From assembly GCA_011046145.1 (NCBI GenBank), contig DSBA01000086.1, positions 1-6,171 on the forward strand: DNA of 6,171 bases, written 5' to 3'. Origin of the DNA: Candidatus Uhrbacteria bacterium (lineage in GTDB: Bacteria; Patescibacteriota; Patescibacteriia; CAIXNZ01). Below, piece after piece: positions 1 to 5,895 of this stretch (position 1 is the first letter of the stretch; every line of letters starts with the position of its first letter). Below the pieces are notes generated by a model. It did no database searches and had not been told where the DNA came from. It worked only from the letters and a program-made list of their open reading frames with translations. The translations under genes were made by a program, and so were the position numbers.

Positions 1-84
1 GAATACGTCTGGAGATATAATAACAGAAATTTAAATTTAAAAGAACAGGAAAAACGCTTATATAAGCTAATTATTAACGATTAA
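1..84 (+). CDS. C-terminal end of a probable IS1595 (ISXO2-like) family transposase, partial
   Basis: Frame 1 is open from the window edge to a TAA at 82-84 and encodes 27 residues; the start lies upstream of the window. The visible tail contains EYVWRYNNRN followed by a charged helix (LKEQEKRLYKLIIND). From memory, ISXO2-like DDE transposases of the IS1595 family end this way: an aromatic-Trp-Arg-Phe/Tyr-Asn-Asn-Arg motif, then a short Leu/Lys-rich helix. Such an enzyme would cut and rejoin the ends of its own insertion sequence. The DDE catalytic residues are outside the window, so intactness cannot be judged. A palindrome that could be the element's end starts 3 bp after the stop, which fits. 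The family call rests on one short motif and is moderate at best; that this is the end of a coding region is more certain. Confidence 0.5.
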   Translation, partial: EYVWRYNNRNLNLKEQEKRLYKLIIND

Positions 85-87
85 TTG

Positions 88-109
88 GTCCGAAAATCGG
101 ACTTTACCC
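88..109. mobile_element. Possible right end (terminal inverted repeat) of the upstream insertion sequence
   Basis: A perfect 6-bp inverted repeat, GTCCGA (88-93) and TCGGAC (97-102) with an AAA loop, lies just after the transposase stop and is followed by TTTACCC to 109. Read inward from the outside, the end would begin GGGTAAAGTCCGA, and G-rich termini are typical of IS1595-type elements. If the boundary is at 109, the 8-bp target duplication would be TAATTTTT (110-117). The partner end is outside the window, so this is an inference. The hairpin could instead be a weak terminator for the transposase, although the T run directly after it is only three bases. Confidence 0.35.
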
Positions 110-258
110 TAATTTTTTTAAGGCTAAAATTTTTTATAAAATATGTCTGGGGAAAACTTATAGCCAAATTTTAACGGTTGGGTTATAATATAGCCAAGAA
201 AGGTCGACTTTATAAATAAAAAATTTTTTAAAAAAATTTAATAATTAACCGTAAAAAA
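110..258 (+). promoter_or_regulatory. AT-rich spacer with possible promoter and a direct repeat upstream of the small membrane protein gene
   Basis: No gene is seen in these 149 bp. A perfect TATAAT lies at 184-189, 69 bp before the ATG at 259, but no good -35 box lies about 17 bp upstream of it. The 9-mer TATAGCCAA occurs at 159-167 and again at 189-197, exactly 30 bp apart and bracketing the -10 region; GGCTA, the inverse of its core, is at 122-126. Such spacing could suit a regulator binding one face of the helix. An A/T-only palindrome (AAATTTTTT/AAAAAATTT, 221-239) precedes the gene. The promoter call is tentative. Confidence 0.3.
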
Positions 259-576
259 ATGAAATTAACTCAAATCGGCCATTGGTCTTTTATTGGCGGG
301 CTAGTATTAGCCATTTTAGCCGGCTTTATTAATTTTGCATTAATGCCGTTAATTCTTTTTATTCTGGGTTTAATTGTCGGTTTTTTGAATGTGACTGAAA
401 AAGAAAGCACTTCTTTTTTGGTGGCAGCTATTGCTTTATTAATGGGCGGCGTGGCCGGCCTGCAGTTTGGCGGTGAAACTTTAGCTTCAATCTTAAGCAG
501 CTTTACAGCATTTGTTTCAGCAGCAGCCTTGGTTGTCGCTTTAAAACAAATCATAATCACTGCCAGGCCTGGCTAG
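259..576 (+). CDS. Small multi-pass membrane protein of unknown function, 105 aa
   Basis: The protein is strongly hydrophobic, with about four predicted membrane segments near residues 8-27, 28-44, 52-68 and 77-96. They are rich in Gly, Ala, Ile, Leu and Phe. The only clearly polar stretch between them is NVTEKEST (44-51), in the middle of the protein; the C-terminus is short (KQIIITARPG). There are no Cys, no charged residues inside the helices and no catalytic motif, so a structural or scaffold role in the cytoplasmic membrane is more likely than an enzyme or ion transporter; this is inference. The ATG at 259 is the first start in frame and has no Shine-Dalgarno sequence (it follows an A run). 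The gene stands alone: a possible promoter is upstream and a strong terminator follows at 608-645. I recall similar short hypothetical membrane proteins from CPR bacteria and archaea but cannot name a family. Confidence 0.8.
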   Translation: MKLTQIGHWSFIGGLVLAILAGFINFALMPLILFILGLIVGFLNVTEKESTSFLVAAIALLMGGVAGLQFGGETLASILSSFTAFVSAAALVVALKQIIITARPG

Positions 577-607
577 TTTTTAACACTTGAATTTATTGTT
601 TTTAATA

Positions 608-645
608 AAACATAAAAATCCCTTGATAGAGGGATTTTTATGTTT
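608..645. terminator. Strong symmetric intrinsic terminator
   Basis: A perfect 16-bp stem, AAACATAAAAATCCCT (608-623) and its exact complement at 630-645, encloses a 6-nt loop (TGATAG). The stem core is CCCT/AGGG flanked by A and T runs, the usual form of a Rho-independent terminator that works in both directions. It ends the membrane protein transcript 31 bp after its stop and insulates it from the promoter just downstream. Confidence 0.85.
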
Positions 646-664
646 GGGGCTTGACAAAAAGTTC

Positions 665-693
665 TTGCTTTGCTCAAATACTTTTGCTATAAT
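665..693 (+). promoter_or_regulatory. Sigma-70-type promoter of the ATP-grasp gene
   Basis: TTGCTT at 665-670 and a perfect TATAAT at 688-693 are separated by 17 bp, the optimal spacing. TGC directly before the -10 gives an extended -10 element (TGCTATAAT). Transcription would begin near 700, leaving a leader of about 107 nt before the ATG at 807. A TTGACA at 651-656 is a better -35 match but lies 31 bp from this -10, so it cannot pair with it. Confidence 0.7.
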
Positions 694-699
694 TCAAAA

Positions 700-806
700 T
701 GACAATTTTAAAAAATAATTATGTTTATTAAAACAAACTAAAATAAACATGGCCTAAGAGAAGAATTAACTTGCGCTTCTCTTTTTAAATTTATTATATA
801 AAATTT
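700..806 (+). promoter_or_regulatory. Structured 5' leader with a terminator-like hairpin (possible attenuator or small RNA)
   Basis: The predicted leader holds two inverted repeats. The first is a perfect 9-bp pair, ATGTTTATT (721-729) and AATAAACAT (742-750), with a 12-nt loop. The second is a perfect 8-bp pair, AAGAGAAG (756-763) and CTTCTCTT (776-783), with a 12-nt loop and a T run through 786, which resembles an intrinsic terminator. Since it lies between the promoter and the start codon it could attenuate the ATP-grasp gene, or end a separate small RNA of about 87 nt. I do not recognise a known riboswitch class, and both stems are AU-rich and modest in strength. Confidence 0.4.
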
Positions 807-2111
807 ATGGTTGCCAAAACAAACAAAGAAAAAAATATCATTTTATACGTTGGTAATGTTTCGAGTTTAATGCTAGATAGCGTGGACCAGTTGGAAGCAT
901 ATACGGGTAAAAAGTATAAAAAATATTTATTGACCGGTTTAAATAAAAAAGTATTACCCGAAGTGGAAAAACGCTTAAATAAAATTATCCATTGCAACAC
1001 GAGTGATTTATTTCTTTTGGAAAAGGCGATTTATAAGTTCAGGGACCAAGTGGCTGTTTGTATTTCTAAATATGAATCCCCCATGCCTTTATGGGCCAGG
1101 CTAGTGCCTTTTTTTACTTATTTAAGAAATCCTGATCCCCGATCTATTTTAATTGCCAATGACAAGCTGGAAATGCGCAAGGCTTTTCGCCGTTATTGTC
1201 CGGAAATTACGCCTAAATTTATCAGGGTTCAAAAATATACAGAAAATATTATCAAAAAAATTATTCAGGAAATAGATTTTCCCTGCGTGATTAAACCGAC
1301 TAATTTGTCCAAAAGCAAATTGGTTATTAATTGTTATTACCGTGAAGAGCTGGAGAAAAATTTAAAATCAGTTTTTAGGAAAATTAAATCATTATACAAA
1401 AAAGATTTTGCCGAAACCGAGCCAAAAATAATTGTTGAACAGCTGATGGAAGGGCAGATGTATTCTATTGACGCTTATGTCAGCGGTTCGGGCACAATTT
1501 ATTATACACCGATTATTGAGATTAAAACAGGCAAAGACGCGGGTTATGATGATTTGTTTATGTACACGCAAATCACGCCGGCAGCGCTTGATAAAGAAGA
1601 AGAAAAAAAAGCGCAAGAGGTTGTGGCAAAAGCCACATATGCGATTGGCTTACGTTCATGTACTATCCATTGCGAGTTAATGAAAACAGCAAAAGGCTGG
1701 AAAGTTATTGAATTAGCGCCTCGCACTGGCGGTTTTAGGGAAGAATTATTATTTAATTCATTTGGCATTAAACACAATTTAAATGATTTATTAATTCATC
1801 TGGGCAAAAAGCCTGTCTTGACAAAGACTCGTCATAAACATGCTGTTTTTATGAAGTTTTGGCCAAAGAAAACCGGTAAATTAAAAGCCATAAAAGGCTT
1901 GAAAAAATCTAAAGGCCTTAATTCTTTGGTTAAATTCAGGCAAGGCAAAAAAATGGGGGAATTTGCGGGTTTGTCTAAAGACGGCCATACATTTGTAGTG
2001 GCTTTTACATTAGCAACAAAAACTCGGGCCGATCTGCTTGGCGATATTCGCAAATTGGAAAAATGGATTAAAATCGAAACAGCCAGAAACGGCATAGCAA
2101 AAAAGAAATAA
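807..2111 (+). CDS. ATP-grasp domain protein, probable carboxylate-amine/thiol ligase, 434 aa
   Basis: ATP-grasp enzymes activate a carboxylate as an acyl-phosphate with ATP and join it to an amine or thiol; the substrate here is unknown. Residues 10-110 look like the Rossmann-type pre-ATP-grasp domain. The ATP-grasp fold follows: NDKLEMRKAF at 118-127, nucleotide-binding lysine in FPCVIKPTN (K163), EQLMEGQMYSIDAY at 211-224, and metal ligands in HCELM (E290) and IELAPRTGG (E302, R306). The usual Asn of the last motif (E-x-N-x-R) is Ala304, as in the EIAPR variant of PurK-like members. Residues 355-425 form a C-terminal lobe resembling that of amino-acid ligases and carbamoyl-phosphate-synthase-like ATP-grasp proteins, and the C-terminus is basic. 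The protein looks cytosolic, with no signal peptide. The ATG at 807 has no Shine-Dalgarno sequence. The gene is monocistronic, between a promoter and structured leader and a GC-rich terminator. The fold is secure; reaction and pathway are not. Confidence 0.9.
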   Translation: MVAKTNKEKNIILYVGNVSSLMLDSVDQLEAYTGKKYKKYLLTGLNKKVLPEVEKRLNKIIHCNTSDLFLLEKAIYKFRDQVAVCISKYESPMPLWARLVPFFTYLRNPDPRSILIANDKLEMRKAFRRYCPEITPKFIRVQKYTENIIKKIIQEIDFPCVIKPTNLSKSKLVINCYYREELEKNLKSVFRKIKSLYKKDFAETEPKIIVEQLMEGQMYSIDAYVSGSGTIYYTPIIEIKTGKDAGYDDLFMYTQITPAALDKEEEKKAQEVVAKATYAIGLRSCTIHCELMKTAKGWKVIELAPRTGGFREELLFNSFGIKHNLNDLLIHLGKKPVLTKTRHKHAVFMKFWPKKTGKLKAIKGLKKSKGLNSLVKFRQGKKMGEFAGLSKDGHTFVVAFTLATKTRADLLGDIRKLEKWIKIETARNGIAKKK

Positions 2112-2132
2112 AAAATTATTGATTATAATATT

Positions 2133-2164
2133 CCGCCCCGCGCCAGGCAGTGCCGGGCGGTTTT
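2133..2164 (+). terminator. GC-rich intrinsic terminator after the ATP-grasp gene
   Basis: CCGCCC (2133-2138) pairs perfectly with GGGCGG (2155-2160), and after a C/C mismatch the stem continues with 2140-2142 against 2151-2153 (two Watson-Crick pairs and one G-U). TTTT (2161-2164) follows directly. 25 of the 28 bases are G or C, against very AT-rich surroundings. It lies 21 bp after the ATP-grasp stop. It may also be a copy of a dispersed palindrome. Confidence 0.75.
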
Positions 2165-2218
2165 AAAATTTTAAAATATCTGCTAAACTATAAAAAGTTT
2201 CAATTAAACGCATATTTA

Positions 2219-3364
2219 ATGAAAAAATTTCTTCTTATCTTAATTAATATCTCCTTATTAGCTGTTATTGCCATAACTATTTTTTATTTTGCCACACAGC
2301 ACACCAGCATTTTTGCCGAAAGAAATAATTATGCCCTGAATAAGACATTAAACGTTTCCATTCGGGAAGTGCTTAAAGAAACAAAAAGAGAAAAACTCGC
2401 AGAAATTGAAGTTAAAGGCATTTATTTTACTTCTTATTCTGCCGCTTCTTCAAAAAAAATAGACTGGTTTTTAAATTTTATAAAAGATTCAGAAATCAAT
2501 GCTGTAGTTATTGATATTAAAGACTACTCTGGTAAAATTTCTTATACCAGCCAGTTGGAAATGGTCAGGCAATTAGAAACAGGCAGTAAAACTATTAAAA
2601 ATTTGCCTGAACTAATTGAAAAACTACACGATCAGGGCATTTATGTAATTGCCAGACAAACTGTTTTTCAGGATCCGGAATTGACTGCTAAAAAGCCTGA
2701 ATGGGCAGTTAAAAATAGCGCTACTGGCGGCCTTTGGCATGATTACAAAGGATTGGCCTGGGCAGATCCGACAAATAAACAAGTTTGGCAATATAATCTG
2801 GAAATAGCCAAAGAAGCGATTTCTCTTGGTTTTGATGAGATTAATTTTGATTATATTCGGTTTCCTTCGGACGGTCCGATGAAACAAATGAAGTTTGCCA
2901 ATTTAGAGGGGCGGGCTAAACATGAAGTGATGAAAAATTTTTTTGAATATCTGCACGAAAATTTAAAAGACGAGCCAGCTTATATTTCCGCGGATTTATT
3001 CGGGTTTACAACCGAAAGGATTGATGATATGAATATCGGCCAAATAATTGAAGATGCGGCTTTGTATTTTGATTATGTTTGCCCCATGGTTTATCCTTCA
3101 CATTATCCAAGCGGCCATTTGAATTTAAAAAATCCAGCTGCCCATCCTTATGAAGTAGTTTCCCATGCTATGAAAAAAGGAACTGAAAGGATAAACGCTC
3201 TTGAAAATGCCAAAGCAAAAATAAGACCTTGGCTGCAGGCTTTTGATATGGGCGCGGTTTATACGCCAGCTATGATTGATTTGCAGATTAAGGCTTCAAA
3301 TGAAAACAGCGGTTTTGGCTATCTGCTTTGGAACGCCCGTAATGTTTATAATTACGCGCCTTAA
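2219..3364 (+). CDS. Membrane-anchored putative glycoside hydrolase, DUF4015-like TIM barrel, 381 aa
   Basis: The protein begins with a positively charged N-terminus and one hydrophobic segment (MKKFLLIL..., residues 1-25), a signal anchor that places the rest outside the cytoplasmic membrane. The remainder matches the putative glycoside hydrolase domain DUF4015: VKGIYFTSY (65-73, first strand), AVVIDIKDYSGKISY (95-109), YVIARQTVF (142-150), WADPTN (181-186), DEINFDYIRFPSDG (206-219, with the acidic residues expected at the barrel active site), SADLFGF, VCPMVYPSHYPSG (287-299) and IRPWLQAF (335-342). It would cleave or bind a polysaccharide, perhaps in the envelope; the substrate is not evident. 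The frame stays open up to a GTG at 2150, but that codon lies inside the terminator hairpin and the extension precedes the signal anchor, so ATG 2219 is preferred. There is no Shine-Dalgarno sequence. mutS begins 24 bp after the stop, so the two are probably co-transcribed. No convincing promoter is visible in 2165-2218. Confidence 0.88.
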   Translation: MKKFLLILINISLLAVIAITIFYFATQHTSIFAERNNYALNKTLNVSIREVLKETKREKLAEIEVKGIYFTSYSAASSKKIDWFLNFIKDSEINAVVIDIKDYSGKISYTSQLEMVRQLETGSKTIKNLPELIEKLHDQGIYVIARQTVFQDPELTAKKPEWAVKNSATGGLWHDYKGLAWADPTNKQVWQYNLEIAKEAISLGFDEINFDYIRFPSDGPMKQMKFANLEGRAKHEVMKNFFEYLHENLKDEPAYISADLFGFTTERIDDMNIGQIIEDAALYFDYVCPMVYPSHYPSGHLNLKNPAAHPYEVVSHAMKKGTERINALENAKAKIRPWLQAFDMGAVYTPAMIDLQIKASNENSGFGYLLWNARNVYNYAP

Positions 3365-3388
3365 TCAATTCTTTAAATCATTAAACTT

Positions 3389-5845
3389 ATGGCTGAATTA
3401 ACACCAATGCTTAAGCAATACCGGGAAATCAAGGATAAACACCATGACTGCATCCTCTTTTTCCGTTTGGGAGATTTTTATGAAATGTTTGGTCCTGATG
3501 CTTTGGAAGCTTCCAAAATTTTAAACATCACCTTGACTGCCAGAGGAAAAGGAACTCCAAACGAGGTGCCGATGTGCGGCATTCCTTATCATGCTGCTGA
3601 TGGCTATATTGCCAAATTAACCAAAGCCGGCAAAAAAGTGGCTATTTGCGAGCAAACTTCTGATCCTAATTTGCCTGGCATTGTAGAAAGGCAAGTCATC
3701 CGCATTATAACGCCAGGCACAACCTTGGATTCAAATATTTTAGAGAATAAACAAAATAATTTTTTGGTTTCTATCTTTAATAAAGATAATAAATGGGGGA
3801 TGGCTTTTGTTGATTTAACAACCGGCGAATTTAGACTCACTGAATTAAATAAACTGGACGATTTATTAAATGAACTGAACAGAATTTTGCCTTCGGAAAT
3901 TATTATTACACCTGATTTAAATGAGAATTTAAATTTAAAAACTAATTTGGAACAAATTTCCAAACTTAATTTATTTTATCCCTCCTTATTTAAACCAGCA
4001 ATAGAAACTCTGTTGGAACATTTTAAAGTTAAATCATTGCAAAGTTTTGGCATTGAAAAATATTTGCTGGGCATTGAGGCGGGAGGCAATCTTTTGAATT
4101 ATTTAAAAGATACGCAAAAAACAAATTTAGAGCATATTAATAAAATTTCGCTTTATAATTTAAGCGACTATATGATTTTGGATGAGGCAACAATACGCAA
4201 CCTTGAACTTTTATACACTTACCAATTTTTTGAAGAAAAAGGATCTTTAATCAGTATTTTAGACCAAACCACAACCAGCATGGGCGGCCGCCTTTTGCGC
4301 AATTGGCTTTTGCACCCTTTAATTAATCTTGAAAAAATCCAGCAGCGCTTGGATGTTGTTGAAGAATTTTATAATAATTTAGATTTGCGTGAAAATCTTA
4401 AAAAAGAACTAAAAAATATTGCTGATATTGAAAGATTAATCGGCCGTTTAGGCTGCAATCGCGCCAATGCCCGCGATTTGCTTAATTTGAAAAACAGTTT
4501 GCAACAAATTCCCAAAATTAAAAAATTATTAAAAAAATCTATTACATCTGAACAAGTTCGGAATGATAGTGAGCGCATTGATTCTAAACTGCTTAAACAA
4601 TGCCATAAAAACCTTGCCGAACATAAAGAAATTGTTGATTTGATTCAAAAAGCAATCGCTGATGATCCGCCTTTATTAATCACTGAAGGCGGCATGATTG
4701 CAGACGGTTATAATGGTGAACTGGACGAATTAAGGAAAATTTCGCAATCAGGCAAAGACTGGCTTAAAGATTTGCAGACTCGCGAAATCCAAAAAACCGG
4801 CATTTCTTCGCTTAAAGTCAAATTTAATAAAATTTTCGGCTACTACATTGAGGTTTCCAATTCAAACTTGAACCAAGTCCCGGCTGATTATACCCGCAAA
4901 CAAACTTTGGTTAATGCAGAAAGGTTTGTTACCCCGGAGCTGAAAGAATATGAACAAAAAGTTTTAGGCGCTGAAGAAAAAATCATTGAACTGGAACAAA
5001 AATTATTTTGGGAGATTAGAGATGAAGTAGTTAAGCATTTTGAAGCCATTCAGCAAACAGCTCAAATTATTGCCCAAATTGATGTGCTCTTAAATTTTGC
5101 TTATATTGCATTGTTAAATCATTATAACAAGCCGGAACTTAATGACAATGGAATAATTAAAATTAAAAACGGACGCCATCCAGTAATTGAAAAAATACAA
5201 AGCGAATCTTATGTGCCTAATGACGGCCTATTTAATCATGACAGCCACCAGTTAATTTTATTAACTGGTCCTAATATGGCCGGCAAATCAAGTTATTTGC
5301 GCCAAACAGCTTTAATTATTCTTTTAGCCCAGAGCGGCTCGTTTGTGCCTGCTCAGAGCGCTAAAATAGGGCTTACAGACCGCATTTTTACCCGCGTCGG
5401 CGCATCTGATAATTTAATCCGCGGCCAGTCAACTTTTATGGTAGAAATGCAAGAAGCAGCCAATATTTTAAATAATGCTACTCATAAAAGTTTTATTGTT
5501 TTGGATGAATTGGGCAGAGGAACTTCTACTTATGACGGAGTTTCAATTGCCTGGGCCATTGTGGAATATATTTATAAAAATATCAAAGCAAAAACTTTGT
5601 TTGCCACCCATTACCATGAATTAATTGATTTAGTGAGAAAATTAGATAAAGCCAAAAACTATTGCGTTACTGTAAAAGAAACTGATACTGGCGTTATTTT
5701 CCTGCGCAAAGTAATTCCAGGCGGTATTGACCGCTCTTATGGCATTGAAGTAGCCAAGCTGGCTGGCTTGCCAAAGCCATTGATTGACAGGGCATATCAG
5801 ATTCTGGAAGAATTGGAAAACGAGTTGAAAATTTCAAAAGAATAA
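3389..5845 (+). CDS. mutS: DNA mismatch repair ATPase MutS, 818 aa
   Basis: MutS scans newly replicated DNA, binds base mismatches and small loops as a dimer, and uses ATP to recruit MutL. All landmarks are present: the mismatch-binding Phe-x-Glu in GDFYEMFG (F30, E32) of domain I, connector domain II (about 120-240), the lever and clamp region (about 255-565, with GYYIEVS at 484-490 and RFVTPELKEYE at 512-522), Walker A GPNMAGKSS (627-635), the segment DNLIRGQSTFMVEM (674-687), Walker B FIVLDELGRGTST (702-714, D706/E707), the switch histidine in THYHEL (740-745) and the helix-turn-helix dimerisation region SYGIEVAKLAGLPKPLIDRA (783-802). The frame is unbroken. It ends about 35 residues short of E. 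coli MutS (853 aa), so the tetramerisation and clamp-binding tail is reduced or absent. ATG 3389 gives the expected N-terminus and has no Shine-Dalgarno sequence. No mutL is visible; a transposase gene follows instead. Confidence 0.98.
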   Translation: MAELTPMLKQYREIKDKHHDCILFFRLGDFYEMFGPDALEASKILNITLTARGKGTPNEVPMCGIPYHAADGYIAKLTKAGKKVAICEQTSDPNLPGIVERQVIRIITPGTTLDSNILENKQNNFLVSIFNKDNKWGMAFVDLTTGEFRLTELNKLDDLLNELNRILPSEIIITPDLNENLNLKTNLEQISKLNLFYPSLFKPAIETLLEHFKVKSLQSFGIEKYLLGIEAGGNLLNYLKDTQKTNLEHINKISLYNLSDYMILDEATIRNLELLYTYQFFEEKGSLISILDQTTTSMGGRLLRNWLLHPLINLEKIQQRLDVVEEFYNNLDLRENLKKELKNIADIERLIGRLGCNRANARDLLNLKNSLQQIPKIKKLLKKSITSEQVRNDSERIDSKLLKQCHKNLAEHKEIVDLIQKAIADDPPLLITEGGMIADGYNGELDELRKISQSGKDWLKDLQTREIQKTGISSLKVKFNKIFGYYIEVSNSNLNQVPADYTRKQTLVNAERFVTPELKEYEQKVLGAEEKIIELEQKLFWEIRDEVVKHFEAIQQTAQIIAQIDVLLNFAYIALLNHYNKPELNDNGIIKIKNGRHPVIEKIQSESYVPNDGLFNHDSHQLILLTGPNMAGKSSYLRQTALIILLAQSGSFVPAQSAKIGLTDRIFTRVGASDNLIRGQSTFMVEMQEAANILNNATHKSFIVLDELGRGTSTYDGVSIAWAIVEYIYKNIKAKTLFATHYHELIDLVRKLDKAKNYCVTVKETDTGVIFLRKVIPGGIDRSYGIEVAKLAGLPKPLIDRAYQILEELENELKISKE

Positions 5846-5856
5846 CCTTTTTGGAA

Positions 5857-5877
5857 TGACGAAGCATTGCTTCGTTA
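5857..5877. repeat. Palindrome between mutS and the Y1 transposase (REP-like or weak terminator)
   Basis: ACGAAGC (5859-5865) pairs perfectly with GCTTCGT (5869-5875) around a 3-nt ATT loop, and the stem extends by one G-U and one T-A pair. No T run follows directly (the next is at 5889-5895), so it is a poor intrinsic terminator. Small palindromes beside a REP-associated tyrosine transposase are often its substrates, and the GGAATGACGA left arm resembles dispersed bacterial palindromes. With one copy in view, repetition cannot be shown. Confidence 0.45.
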
Positions 5878-5895
5878 AATAATTAAAATTTTTTT

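Noticed and set aside
270..560. Minus-strand open frame of 96 codons opposite the membrane protein
   Set aside because: It mirrors a hydrophobic coding frame, is Lys- and Pro-rich with no recognisable features, and has no promoter or terminator of its own.
651..656. Perfect TTGACA -35 box
   Set aside because: It is 31 bp from TATAAT at 688, far beyond usable spacing, and the sequence 17-18 bp downstream (TCAAAT/CAAATA) is a poor -10. TTGCTT at 665 has the right spacing.
699..741. Tiny leader ORFs (ATG 699 to TAA 731, and ATG 721 to TAA 741)
   Set aside because: Only 10 and 6 codons, no ribosome binding site, no run of regulatory codons; the first begins at the predicted transcription start. 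Not supportable as leader peptides.
2124..2129. TATAAT after the ATP-grasp stop as a promoter for the DUF4015-mutS unit
   Set aside because: It lies upstream of the GC-rich terminator, so transcripts would be terminated at once, and there is no -35 box 16-18 bp before it.
2150..2218. GTG start giving a 404-aa version of the DUF4015 protein
   Set aside because: The GTG lies inside the GC-rich terminator hairpin, and the extra 23 residues would precede a normal signal-anchor N-terminus that begins at ATG 2219.
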